In this document: piece after piece, positions 42,339 through 50,718 of the stretch
Layout of the letters: each line of letters begins with the position of its first letter
Numbering within the stretch: position 1 is the stretch's first letter
Assembly: GCF_023573145.1 (NCBI RefSeq)
Contig: NZ_CP097636.1
Span: forward strand, 1,240,001 to 1,304,000
DNA from: Aquincola tertiaricarbonis
GTDB taxonomy: Bacteria > Pseudomonadota > Gammaproteobacteria > Burkholderiales > Burkholderiaceae_C
Length of the DNA stretch: 64,000 bases
Direction of reading: 5' to 3'
The notes under the pieces: generated by a model
The model's database searches: none
What the model was told of the DNA's origin: nothing
Seen by the model: only the letters and a program-made list of their open reading frames with translations
Translations under genes and position numbers: made by a program

Positions 42339-43358
42339 CTAGAAGGGGTGCATGCCGGCGCCGGCCGCGGCGTTCTCGATCGGCACGGCAAAGCCGATGC
42401 CGACGAAAAAGCGCTGCTGCACCGGGTTGAGGATGGCGGTGACGATGCCCACCACCTCGCCGTCGTCGGTGACCAGCGGGCCGCCGGAGTTGCCCGGGTT
42501 GGCCGCCGCGTCGAACTGGATCAGGTTGGTGAGGACCTGCTTGCCCTCGGGCGAGCGGAATTCGCGCTTCAGGCCCGAGACCACGCCGTGCGACACCGAA
42601 GGCCCGATGCCGAAGGGAAAGCCCACCGCCGTCACCCGGTCGCCGGGCTTCAGGTCGCCGGTGGAGCGCATGGTGGCGGGCACCAGGTCGTCGGGCAGCT
42701 TCTGCGCCTGCAGCACGGCCAGGTCGTTCTCGGGCTGCACGTTGATCACGTGCGCATCGGCCTCGGTGCCGTCGTAGAAGGTGACCTTCACGCGGCGCGA
42801 GCCGGCCACCACATGCAGGTTGGTGAGGATGACGCCACGGTCGGTGATCACCACGCCTGTCCCGATGCCGCCGCTGTCGTCGTCCTTGGCTTCGGCGTCG
42901 CTGCGGCTGCTGAGCCCCACCACGCGCACCACCGATGGGCGCACCGTCTCGGCCGCCTTGCTGGCCAGCTGCGGCATCGGCTGGGTGTTGAGGGTGTGCA
43001 GCACCGCCTTGTCGATGTCCTTCTGCGTCAGCCGCTGCGGCTTGGGCTGCATCAGCGTGAAGGCCAGGGTGGCCGCGCACAGGCCGAGCAGCGCGCCGCC
43101 GCCGGCGAAGGCCCAGCGGCCGGCGCGGGTGGAGGTGGCGCGTGGCGCCTGTGGCGGCGGGCTGGCGCCGTGCGGCGCCGTGGATTTGGCGCCAGCGCCC
43201 TGCGCTGCTTCGGGCTTTTCGCCCGGCTGGCGGCGGTTGCCCTGCGCAGCCGCGGCTTCGCCGGGCGGCTGGGCGTGCGAGGCACCGGCCGCCAGGGCCG
43301 CGGGTGCTGCCGACGGCTTGTGCCGGTTGGCGGCGCTGTAGAGCGGAGTTCGTTTCAT
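42339..43358 (-). CDS. Membrane-anchored trypsin-like serine protease
   Basis: A 339-residue protein with a long Ala/Pro/Gly-rich N-terminus (1-80), one membrane helix (WAFAGGGALLGLCAATLAFTL, about 82-102) and a periplasmic S1C-type protease domain. The catalytic triad is visible: His in TNLHVV, Asp in ENDLAVL and Ser in GNSGGPLV. No PDZ domain follows, unlike DegP/DegS. It is the first gene of the operon with moxR, DUF58 and VWA, so the protease may act on the same envelope target; that is inference from order. Confidence 0.88.
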   Translation of the reverse strand: MKRTPLYSAANRHKPSAAPAALAAGASHAQPPGEAAAAQGNRRQPGEKPEAAQGAGAKSTAPHGASPPPQAPRATSTRAGRWAFAGGGALLGLCAATLAFTLMQPKPQRLTQKDIDKAVLHTLNTQPMPQLASKAAETVRPSVVRVVGLSSRSDAEAKDDDSGGIGTGVVITDRGVILTNLHVVAGSRRVKVTFYDGTEADAHVINVQPENDLAVLQAQKLPDDLVPATMRSTGDLKPGDRVTAVGFPFGIGPSVSHGVVSGLKREFRSPEGKQVLTNLIQFDAAANPGNSGGPLVTDDGEVVGIVTAILNPVQQRFFVGIGFAVPIENAAAGAGMHPF

Positions 43359-43489
43359 GACGCCCCTGCAGTTGAGCCGTCGGCCAGCGACGGCAAAGCC
43401 CAGTCAAGAAGACTCACGACGACAGTAGCACGGCATGCGGCTTTGCGCAGCCCGCCGGCCCTTGGCCGCACTCCGGCATCATCCGTGCC

Positions 43490-44311
43490 ATGTCCTGGAT
43501 AGACACCCATGTGCACCTGGATGCACCCGAATTCGACGCCGACCGCCCGCAGGTGGTGGCCCGTGCGCAGGCGGCCGGCGTGCCCATGCTGGTGCTGCCC
43601 GCCATCCTGGCGAAGCATTTCGACACCGTTCGGCAGCTGGCGCATGAACACGGCCTGGCTTATGCGCTGGGCATCCATCCGCTGTACGTGGGCCAGGCGG
43701 CCGACGACGAGCTGGACCAGCTGGCCGAGCACCTGCGCCGCCATGCGGGCGATCCGCGGCTGGTGGCGGTGGGCGAGATCGGACTCGACCTCTTCGTGCC
43801 CGGCCTCGACCTGGCGCGGCAGGAGCACTTCTATGCGGCGCAGCTGAAGCTGGCGCGCGACGCCGGGCTGCCGGTGATCGTGCATGTGCGGCGCTCGGCC
43901 GACCTGCTGCTCAAGCACCTGCGCCGCATCGAGGGGCTGGGCGGCATCGTGCATGCGTTCAACGGCAGCGATGCGCAGGCGCGGCAGTTCATCGACCGCG
44001 GCTTCCGCCTGGGCTTCGGCGGCGCGATGACTTTTGAGCGGGCGCGGCAGATCCGCCACCTGGCGGCCAGCGTGCCCGACCATGTGCCGGTGCTGGAAAC
44101 CGACGCGCCCGACATTCCGCCGCACTGGCTGTACCGCACCGCCGAGGCGCGGGCGCAGGGCGAGGCCACCGGCCGCAATGAGCCGGCCGAGCTGCCGCGC
44201 ATCGCGCAGACCCTGGCCGAGCTGCGCGGCTGGACGCTGGAAGAAACCGCCCGCCGCACCGCCGACAATGCCCGCGCGGCGCTGCCGCGGCTGGCGGCGC
44301 TGGCCGCATGA
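43490..44311 (+). CDS. TatD family hydrolase
   Basis: A 273-residue metal-dependent TIM-barrel hydrolase; relatives are 3'-5' DNA/RNA exonucleases and D-aminoacyl-tRNA deacylases. All metal ligands are present: DTHVHLD at the start, Glu in VGEIGLDLF, His in VIVHVRRS, His in GIVHAFNGSD and Asp in LETDAPDI. Normal length. Its stop overlaps the next ATG in an ATGA arrangement, so it is coupled to the DNA glycosylase gene, which supports a DNA-linked role. Confidence 0.92.
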   Translation: MSWIDTHVHLDAPEFDADRPQVVARAQAAGVPMLVLPAILAKHFDTVRQLAHEHGLAYALGIHPLYVGQAADDELDQLAEHLRRHAGDPRLVAVGEIGLDLFVPGLDLARQEHFYAAQLKLARDAGLPVIVHVRRSADLLLKHLRRIEGLGGIVHAFNGSDAQARQFIDRGFRLGFGGAMTFERARQIRHLAASVPDHVPVLETDAPDIPPHWLYRTAEARAQGEATGRNEPAELPRIAQTLAELRGWTLEETARRTADNARAALPRLAALAA

Positions 44312-44817
44312 GGGCCGAGCCCGCGCTGCTTACCGGCCTGGGCCCCGTGATCGCCCCGCACACCCGGCTGGTGGTGCTGGGCAGCTTTCCGGGGGCGCGC
44401 TCGCTGGCCGAGCAGCAGTACTACGCCCATCCCCGCAACCATTTCTGGCCGATCCTGTCGGCGCTCTGGGAGATCGACCTGCGATCCATGCCTTATCAAC
44501 AACGCCTGACCGTGCTGCTGCAGCGCGGTCTGGGCCTGTGGGACGTCTATGCTGGCTGCCGCCGTGAAGGCAGCCTGGACAGCGCCATCGAAGATGCCCG
44601 GCCCAACGACCTGGCCGGCCTGCTGCGCCAGGCGCCGGGGCTGCGCGGCATCGCGCACAACGGCGGCGAATCGGCCCGCTCGATGCGGGTGACCGGCGCG
44701 CTCGGCCTGCCGGTGTGGCGGCTGCCTTCCACCAGCCCGGCCAACGCGTCGTGGTCGTTCGAGCGCAAGCTGGCGGCCTGGCGCGAGGCCTTCGTGGCCA
44801 CCGGGGTGGCGGCATGA
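44308..44817 (+). CDS. DNA-deoxyinosine (mismatch-specific) glycosylase, UDG superfamily
   Basis: A 169-residue member of the uracil-DNA glycosylase superfamily, closest in pattern to family 6 hypoxanthine-DNA glycosylases. Visible are LVVLGSFPGARSL (motif 1), the YYAHPRNHFWPIL segment and LPSTSPANASWSF (motif 2, with the conserved Asn). It would remove deaminated bases from DNA. It overlaps tatD upstream (4 bases) and the methyltransferase-like gene downstream (4 bases). Confidence 0.88.
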   Translation: MRAEPALLTGLGPVIAPHTRLVVLGSFPGARSLAEQQYYAHPRNHFWPILSALWEIDLRSMPYQQRLTVLLQRGLGLWDVYAGCRREGSLDSAIEDARPNDLAGLLRQAPGLRGIAHNGGESARSMRVTGALGLPVWRLPSTSPANASWSFERKLAAWREAFVATGVAA

Positions 44818-45593
44818 CGGTGGCGCATCACGACCCCACGCTGCCCGAAGTCACGCTGTCCGAGCTGGACGGCGTGCGCTACCTGCACCTCGACTCCATC
44901 TGGGTGCAGGGCGCCATGCGCATTGCCAAGCCGCGCGTGCTGGAGCTGGAGTACATCCAGCGCATGATGGCCTGGATGCTGTGGCGGCCCAGCGCCGAGC
45001 TGGCGCAGGGCCATGCGGTGCAGCTGGGCCTGGGCGCGGCCGCCATCACCCGCTTTTGCCACCAGGTGCTGCGCATGCGCACCACTGCGGTGGAGCTGAA
45101 CCCGGCCGTGATCGCCGCCTGCCGCATGCGCTTTCGGCTGGGCGCCGACGACGAGCGACTGACGGTGCTCAACCAGGACGCCGGCGCCTGGGTGCGCGAG
45201 CCTGCCAACGCGCAGACGGTGGACGTGCTCAACGTCGACCTCTACGACCACGAAGCCGCCGCGCCGGTGCTGGACGACGAGCGCTTCTACGCCGACTGCC
45301 ACCAAGTGCTGAACCACGGCGGCCTGATGACGGTGAACCTGTTCGGCCGTCATGCCAGCTTCCTGGCCAGCGCCGAGCGCATCGCCGCCGCCTTCGGCCG
45401 CGACCAGGTCTGGAGCCTGCGCCCCACGCGCGAGGGCAACACCGTGGTGGTGGCCGCCCGTGGCGTGGTGGTGCCGGGGCGTGAAGAACTGATCGCCCGC
45501 GCCGATAACATCGAGAAGCGGTACGGGTCGCTGGGCGTGCCGGCCCGCAAGTGGCTGCGCATGGTGCGCCCGCTGCCCGACCCCGCGAACTGA
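44814..45593 (+). CDS. Spermidine synthase-like / SAM-fold protein
   Basis: A 259-residue protein with a Rossmann-like fold: VQLGLGAAAITRF (motif I), TAVELNPAVIAACR (acidic end of beta 2), VLNQDAGAWV and LNVDLYDHEA. It resembles polyamine synthases but I do not see the full decarboxy-SAM/putrescine set, so the activity is open. Start ATG 44814 overlaps the glycosylase stop by 4 bases; the frame extends to 44715 within that gene. The GspE-like gene follows 18 bases later. Confidence 0.8.
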   Translation: MTVAHHDPTLPEVTLSELDGVRYLHLDSIWVQGAMRIAKPRVLELEYIQRMMAWMLWRPSAELAQGHAVQLGLGAAAITRFCHQVLRMRTTAVELNPAVIAACRMRFRLGADDERLTVLNQDAGAWVREPANAQTVDVLNVDLYDHEAAAPVLDDERFYADCHQVLNHGGLMTVNLFGRHASFLASAERIAAAFGRDQVWSLRPTREGNTVVVAARGVVVPGREELIARADNIEKRYGSLGVPARKWLRMVRPLPDPAN

Positions 45594-45611
45594 CACTGCC
45601 CGCCGCCGCCG

Positions 45612-47462
45612 ATGCCCCCTGCCGCGCCCGCCTCTCCCTCTTCCGGTGCTGCCGCGCGCCCGTCGTCGTCAGTTCCGCCTGGCGACCTGCCGGCGGGCCG
45701 GCTCGAGTGGCGTGCGCTGCTGCAGTGGCTGGTGGCCGACGGCTGGATCACCCTCGACGATGCCGACCGGGTTGAGCGGCGCTTCGGCGCCGGTGACAGC
45801 CGCCAGCATCCGCTGGTGCGGCTGGGTGGCGCCGGCCTGGTGCGGAAAGGCAACGGCAAGCCGCTGGACACCGAGGCGCTGACCGAATGGCTGGCCGGTC
45901 ACCTGGGCCTGCCCTATGTGCGCATCGACCCGCTGAAGGTGGACGTGGGCCGCGTGGCCGACGTCATGTCCATCCACTATGCCGAGAGCCGGCGCGTGCT
46001 GCCGCTCAACGTCAGCCTGGTGGAAGTGACGGTGGCCACCAGCGAGCCGCTGGACACCGCCTGGGTGGCCGAGATCGAAGGCCACGCGCGCAAGAAGATC
46101 CGCCTGGTGCTGGCCAACCCGGTGGACGTGCAGCGCTACACCACCGAGTTCTTCACGCTGGCCCGTTCCGTCAAGGCGGCAGCCAAGAGCGGCGAGACCT
46201 CGGCCATCGCCAGCTTCGAGCAGCTGGTGGAGCTGGGCAAGGCCAACAAGCAGCTCGATGCCAACGACCAGGGCGTGGTGCAGGTGGTCGATTGGCTGTG
46301 GCAGTACGCCTTCGACCAGCGCGCCAGCGACATCCACCTGGAGCCGCGGCGCGACATGGGCGCCATCCGCTTCCGCATCGACGGCGTGCTGCACACCGTC
46401 TACCAGCTGCCGGTGCAGGTGATGAGCGCGATGACCGCGCGCATCAAGCTGCTGGGCCGTATGGACGTGGTGGAGCGCCGCCGCCCGCAGGACGGCCGCA
46501 TCAAGACGGTGCGGCCCGAGGTCGGCGGCCAGCCCGGCGGCGAGGTGGAGATGCGCCTGTCCACGCTGCCCACCGCCTTCGGCGAGAAGATGGTGATGCG
46601 CATCTTCGACCCCGACACCGTGGTCAAGAGCATCGAGGCGCTGGGCTTCGGCGCCCATGATGCGCAGCGCTGGCAGGAACTCACCGGCCGCTCGCACGGC
46701 ATCATCCTGGTCACCGGCCCCACCGGCAGCGGCAAGACCACCACGCTGTATTCCACGCTCAAGAAGCTGGCCACCGACGAGGTCAACGTCTGCACCGTGG
46801 AAGACCCGATCGAGATGGTGGAGCCCGCCCTCAACCAGACCCAGGTGCAGCCGGCGCTGGACCTGGGCTTTGCCGAAGGCCTGCGTGCGCTGATGCGGCA
46901 GGACCCGGACATCATCATGGTGGGCGAGATCCGCGACCTGGCCACGGCCGAGATGGCCATCCAGGCCGCGCTCACCGGCCACCTGGTGTTCAGCACCCTG
47001 CACACCAACGATGCGGCCAGCGCCATCACGCGCCTGGCCGACCTGGGCGTGCCGCCGTACCTGATCAGCGCCACCGTGATCGGCGTGCTGGCGCAGCGGC
47101 TGGCGCGCACGCTGTGCCCGGCCTGCAAGGTGCGTGATGAGGACGTGAGCCGCGAGATGCTGGATGCTGCGGCGCAGCCCTGGCGGCTGAAGGGCGCGGT
47201 GCGTGCCTACCGGCCGGTGGGCTGCCTGGAATGCCGCATGACGGGCTTTCGGGGCCGCGCCGGGCTGTACGAGCTGATGGTGATGAGCGATGCCGCCCGC
47301 GCCGCCGTGCACCCGGTGCTGGACGCCGCCGCGCTGCGCCGCCAGGCGCTGGCCGACGGCATGCACCCGCTGCGCCTGGCCGGCGTGATGAAGGTGGCCG
47401 ACGGCAGCACCACCATCGAGGAAGTGCTGCGCACCACGCCCAAGTGGAGCGAAACCGGTTGA
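45612..47462 (+). CDS. GspE/PilB family secretion or pilus ATPase (orphan)
   Basis: A 616-residue hexameric ATPase of the type II secretion / type IV pilus family. The N-terminal GspE_N/MshEN domain is at about 80-190. The core follows with Walker A GPTGSGKTTT (near 371), the Asp box, Walker B MRQDPDIIMVGEIRDLATA and the His box HLVFSTLHTND. The zinc-binding pairs CPAC and CLEC are intact near 500 and 538. No other gsp or pil gene is in the window, so it is separate from the secretion machinery. It may power a distant pilus or have another task. Confidence 0.9.
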   Translation: MPPAAPASPSSGAAARPSSSVPPGDLPAGRLEWRALLQWLVADGWITLDDADRVERRFGAGDSRQHPLVRLGGAGLVRKGNGKPLDTEALTEWLAGHLGLPYVRIDPLKVDVGRVADVMSIHYAESRRVLPLNVSLVEVTVATSEPLDTAWVAEIEGHARKKIRLVLANPVDVQRYTTEFFTLARSVKAAAKSGETSAIASFEQLVELGKANKQLDANDQGVVQVVDWLWQYAFDQRASDIHLEPRRDMGAIRFRIDGVLHTVYQLPVQVMSAMTARIKLLGRMDVVERRRPQDGRIKTVRPEVGGQPGGEVEMRLSTLPTAFGEKMVMRIFDPDTVVKSIEALGFGAHDAQRWQELTGRSHGIILVTGPTGSGKTTTLYSTLKKLATDEVNVCTVEDPIEMVEPALNQTQVQPALDLGFAEGLRALMRQDPDIIMVGEIRDLATAEMAIQAALTGHLVFSTLHTNDAASAITRLADLGVPPYLISATVIGVLAQRLARTLCPACKVRDEDVSREMLDAAAQPWRLKGAVRAYRPVGCLECRMTGFRGRAGLYELMVMSDAARAAVHPVLDAAALRRQALADGMHPLRLAGVMKVADGSTTIEEVLRTTPKWSETG

Positions 47463-47518
47463 CCTTCTAGGGACACGGAGCGGTCGCCGACGAGCTAGGG
47501 GGGTCATACTCGAAAAGC

Positions 47519-49363
47519 ATGCCCATCGCCGACGACAGCCCGAATGGCCGTACCGGGGTCCGCGCTGCGGAAGCGACCCCGCCGCCGCCCCCCGAGGTCT
47601 CCGCCCAGGTGACCACCGAACAGCTGCGCATGCTGTTCTCGCACCTCACGCTGGCCATGGTGGTCGGCACGGTGTTCGCCATGGTGCTGGCGGTCTACGT
47701 GGCCAGCCGGGTGGACCCGACGGCGCTGTGGATCTGGGTCGGGCTCAAGCTGGGCGTGATCGTGCCGCGCCTGGCGCATGCCCAGGTCTACCGCCTGCGG
47801 GGCCGGCCGGGCACGCCGGGCTGGCTGCGGTCCACCGTGCTGCTGCTGGCGCTGGACGGCGCGGTATGGGGCCTGGGTGGCGCCTGGATGGCGCAGTCGC
47901 CGCATCCTTCGCTGGTGGCGCTGATCTCGGCCAGCGTGTGCAGCGTGGCCGCCGTGGCCAGCTTCGGCCTGCAGGTGCGGCTGCAGGCCACCGTGGCCTA
48001 CGTGGTGCCGATGATCCTGCCCACCGCGCTGTCGCTGCTGCTGCGCGGCGACGCGATCGGCTGGACCGGTGGCACCGGGCTGTTGATGCTGCTGGCCCTG
48101 CTGCTGGCCACCTCGCGCCGCGCCGAGCAGCGGCTGGCCGAGATGTTCCGGCTGCGCTTCCTGAATGCCCGCATCGCCGAGGAACGGGCGCTGGCCCTGG
48201 CGCTGGCCCAACGCGAAAGCCGCGTCAAGACCCGCTTCCTGGCCACCATGAGCCATGAGTTGCGCACGCCGCTGCACGGCATCCTGGGGCTGGCCCGCAT
48301 GATGGCGGCCGAGCAGTCCGACCTTCAGCTGCGCCACCGGCTGGGGCTGATCGAGCACTCGGGCGAGCACCTGCTGCAGATCATCAACGACCTGCTGGAC
48401 TTCTCCCGCATCGAGGCCGGCCGTGTCGAGCTCAAGCCCGCGCCCTTCCACCTGCTGGCCGAGCTGGAGGAACTGGTGGACATCTACGTGGTGCGCTGCC
48501 AGGAGCGCGGCCTGCAGTTCCGCGCCCGGCTGGACATCGACCCCGAGGCCCAGGTGGTGGGCGATGCCACCCGGCTGCGCCAGGTGCTGCACAACCTGCT
48601 GGGCAATGCCGTCAAGTTCACCGAGCAGGGCGAGGTGGTGCTGGCTGCGCGCTTCACCGGCTGCGGCCTGCACATCGTCGTCAGCGACACCGGCCCCGGC
48701 ATCGCCGAGGCCGACCTGCCGCACATCTTCGATGCCTTCACGCAGGCACGGCGGCCCGGCACCGTGCCAGGGGCCGGCGTGGGCCTGGGGTTGAACATCG
48801 CGCGCGAGATCACCCAGGCCATGCGCGGCCAGCTGCGCTGCGAAAGCCGGCTGGGCGAAGGCACGATGTTCGAGCTGGCGCTGCCGCTGCAGCCGCTGCA
48901 GGCACCACCGGCCGAAGCCGCCAACGACGGGCAGCAGGCGCCCATGGACCTGCCGCAGCGGGTGCTGCTGGCCGAGGACAACGAGGTCAATGCCATGCTG
49001 GCCGAAGCCATGCTGCGCCGCCTGCAGTGCGAGGTGCTGCATGTGCGCGACGGGCTGGCGGCCGTGGCGGCGGCGGGGCCGGGCCCCGCGCGCCCCGACC
49101 TGGTGCTGATGGACTGCCAGATGCCGCTGCTGGACGGCGTGGAGGCCACGCGCCGCATCCGCGAGGCCGAACGCCAGGGTGGGCTGCAGCGGGTGCCGGT
49201 GGTGGCACTCACGGCCAACAGCGCGCTGGAAGACCGCGAGCGCTGCGCCGAGGCCGGCATGGACGCCTTTCTCAGCAAGCCTTTCACCGAAGAGGAGCTG
49301 AAGGCCGTGATGGCCGCCGTGATCGGCGGGCGCGCACCGGCCCCCGGCTGCTGGACGGGCTGA
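47519..49363 (+). CDS. Hybrid sensor histidine kinase with receiver domain
   Basis: A 614-residue hybrid kinase. About six membrane helices fill residues 40-205, then a short coiled coil, HisKA with SHELRTPLHGILG (phospho-His near 245), the ATPase with NNLLGNAVKFTEQGE-type N box (LLGNAVKF), SDTGPGIA and GVGLGLNIAREI, and a C-terminal receiver with LAEDNEVNA, Asp in LMDCQMPLLDG and Lys in FLSKPF. The membrane part lacks a periplasmic domain, so it may sense a membrane or lipid signal. It abuts the FeeM-like gene tail-to-tail with no gap. Confidence 0.92.
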   Translation: MPIADDSPNGRTGVRAAEATPPPPPEVSAQVTTEQLRMLFSHLTLAMVVGTVFAMVLAVYVASRVDPTALWIWVGLKLGVIVPRLAHAQVYRLRGRPGTPGWLRSTVLLLALDGAVWGLGGAWMAQSPHPSLVALISASVCSVAAVASFGLQVRLQATVAYVVPMILPTALSLLLRGDAIGWTGGTGLLMLLALLLATSRRAEQRLAEMFRLRFLNARIAEERALALALAQRESRVKTRFLATMSHELRTPLHGILGLARMMAAEQSDLQLRHRLGLIEHSGEHLLQIINDLLDFSRIEAGRVELKPAPFHLLAELEELVDIYVVRCQERGLQFRARLDIDPEAQVVGDATRLRQVLHNLLGNAVKFTEQGEVVLAARFTGCGLHIVVSDTGPGIAEADLPHIFDAFTQARRPGTVPGAGVGLGLNIAREITQAMRGQLRCESRLGEGTMFELALPLQPLQAPPAEAANDGQQAPMDLPQRVLLAEDNEVNAMLAEAMLRRLQCEVLHVRDGLAAVAAAGPGPARPDLVLMDCQMPLLDGVEATRRIREAERQGGLQRVPVVALTANSALEDRERCAEAGMDAFLSKPFTEEELKAVMAAVIGGRAPAPGCWTG

Positions 49364-50032
49364 TCAGGCCGCCAGCGCGCAGGCGGCTTCGTCGGCCAGC
49401 GCCTCGGGCCGCAGCTGCAGGTCGGGGTGGTGCTGCTCGATCATGAAGTCATAGAAGGGATGCTGCATGGCCTGCCAGTCGGCGCGTGCGGTGCGCACGT
49501 TGAAGGCCAGCACCCGGTGCGGCAGGTTGCCGGCATGCGGCAGCGGCACCATCTCGCCCTGCGGCAGCGCATCGGTGAAGCCCAGGCGCTGGTAGCCGCG
49601 CACCAGGCTGGGCAGGCGTGCGCCGATGACCAACCACTCCACGCCACGCTCCAGCGCGGTCGTGTACACGGCCTTCATCAGCGCCAGCTTGATGGCGGGG
49701 TCGTCATGGCCCGGCAGCACGGCCAGCCGCGTGATCTCGGCGTTGCGGGTGCCCAGATAGGCCGAGGGCAGGGCGGCGCTGGTCTCGATGGCCAGCGGAT
49801 GGTGCTGGTTGGTGGCCACGCGCACGGTGCCGATGGCTTCGCCGGTGGCCTTGGACCAGGCCACGAACACCACCACGCCGGGCTGGCGGTCCTGCTCGTC
49901 GGGCTCGCACCACAGGCTCAGCACATGGGGCAGGCGGCGGCCGTAGGCGGTGGCCCGCACGGCGCAGGCGGCGCGCAGTTCGGCTTCGTTGGCCACGGGG
50001 CGGAGGGTGAAGTGCAGCAGGTGGGTGCGCAT
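49364..50032 (-). CDS. GNAT-like / N-acyl amino acid synthase FeeM-like protein
   Basis: A 222-residue protein of the GNAT/autoinducer-synthase fold. The pattern RATAYGRRLPHVLSLW, GTVRVATNQHHPLAIE, AEITRLAVLPGHDDPAIKLALMKAVY and LVRGYQRLGF resembles FeeM-like N-acyl amino acid synthases and LuxI-type folds, which use acyl-ACP. ATG 50032 is chosen; the frame extends upstream without similar sequence. Its stop is directly next to the stop of the convergent hybrid kinase. The acyl donor and product are unknown. Confidence 0.8.
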   Translation of the reverse strand: MRTHLLHFTLRPVANEAELRAACAVRATAYGRRLPHVLSLWCEPDEQDRQPGVVVFVAWSKATGEAIGTVRVATNQHHPLAIETSAALPSAYLGTRNAEITRLAVLPGHDDPAIKLALMKAVYTTALERGVEWLVIGARLPSLVRGYQRLGFTDALPQGEMVPLPHAGNLPHRVLAFNVRTARADWQAMQHPFYDFMIEQHHPDLQLRPEALADEAACALAA

Positions 50033-50164
50033 GGCAGGCGATCGGAAACGGTGGCGATGAAAGCAGTTTCGGCTGTGCGCTGTCGCGTCTAAACCGTTGT
50101 CAATGCTGGTTTCCACAGCCAGGTCTGCGGACTGGGCCGGCGGGGGCGCGTGCTACCCGGTTAC

Positions 50165-50203
50165 GTGGAATCCACAGGGGTTGCCTAGACCCCCCTGCCT
50201 AGA
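50165..50203 (+). promoter_or_regulatory. Repeats in the tctB upstream region
   Basis: A perfect dyad GTGGA-A-TCCAC (50165-50175) is followed by two copies of TGCCTAGA (50182-50189 and 50196-50203) spaced 14 bases apart, all 35-73 bases before the tctB start. The layout suggests operator or promoter DNA for tctBA, but I do not recognise the regulator. A -35/-10 pair with normal spacing is not obvious. Confidence 0.4.
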
Positions 50204-50237
50204 ATCCGCCGCCATCAACGCATCGCAAGGAGACAGC

Positions 50238-50708
50238 GTGAAGATCAAGAGCCAGAAAGACTTCTGGTCGGGGCTGATGTTCGTCGTGGTCGGCATCGGC
50301 TTTGCCTGGGGGGCCACCAACTACAGCTTCGGCGCTTCGGCGCGGCCCGGTCCGGGCTACTTCCCCTTCGGCCTCGGCATCCTGATGGCCATCCTCGGCG
50401 CGGTCGTGCTGTTCCAGGCACTGACCATCGAGACCGAGACTGGCGACCCCATCGGCAAGTGGGCCTGGAAGCCGCTGGTCATCGTCGTCGGTGCCGTGGC
50501 CGCGTTCGGCTGGCTGCTGCCGCACATGGGCATGGTCATCGCGCTGCCGCTGCTGGTCCTCATCTCGGCCGCGGCCAGTGACGAGTTCCGCCTGCGCGAG
50601 GCGCTCATCAACGCCGTCGTGCTCACCATCTTCTCCTGGCTCATCTTCATCAAGGGGCTCAGCCTCGTGATCCCGCTGTGGCCTTCCTTCATGGCTTCCG
50701 GCGGCTGA
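50238..50708 (+). CDS. tctB: Tripartite tricarboxylate transporter TctB family protein
   Basis: Small four-helix membrane subunit of a tripartite tricarboxylate transporter (156 residues). Visible are FWSGLMFVVVGIGFAWG, the SARPGPGYFPFGLGI motif typical of TctB, and helices in the C-terminal half. The start is GTG 50238, 7 bases after a strong AAGGAGA site. tctA follows after 10 bases. The matching binding protein TctC is not nearby. Confidence 0.9.
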   Translation: MKIKSQKDFWSGLMFVVVGIGFAWGATNYSFGASARPGPGYFPFGLGILMAILGAVVLFQALTIETETGDPIGKWAWKPLVIVVGAVAAFGWLLPHMGMVIALPLLVLISAAASDEFRLREALINAVVLTIFSWLIFIKGLSLVIPLWPSFMASGG

Positions 50709-50718
50709 GGCATCTCTC

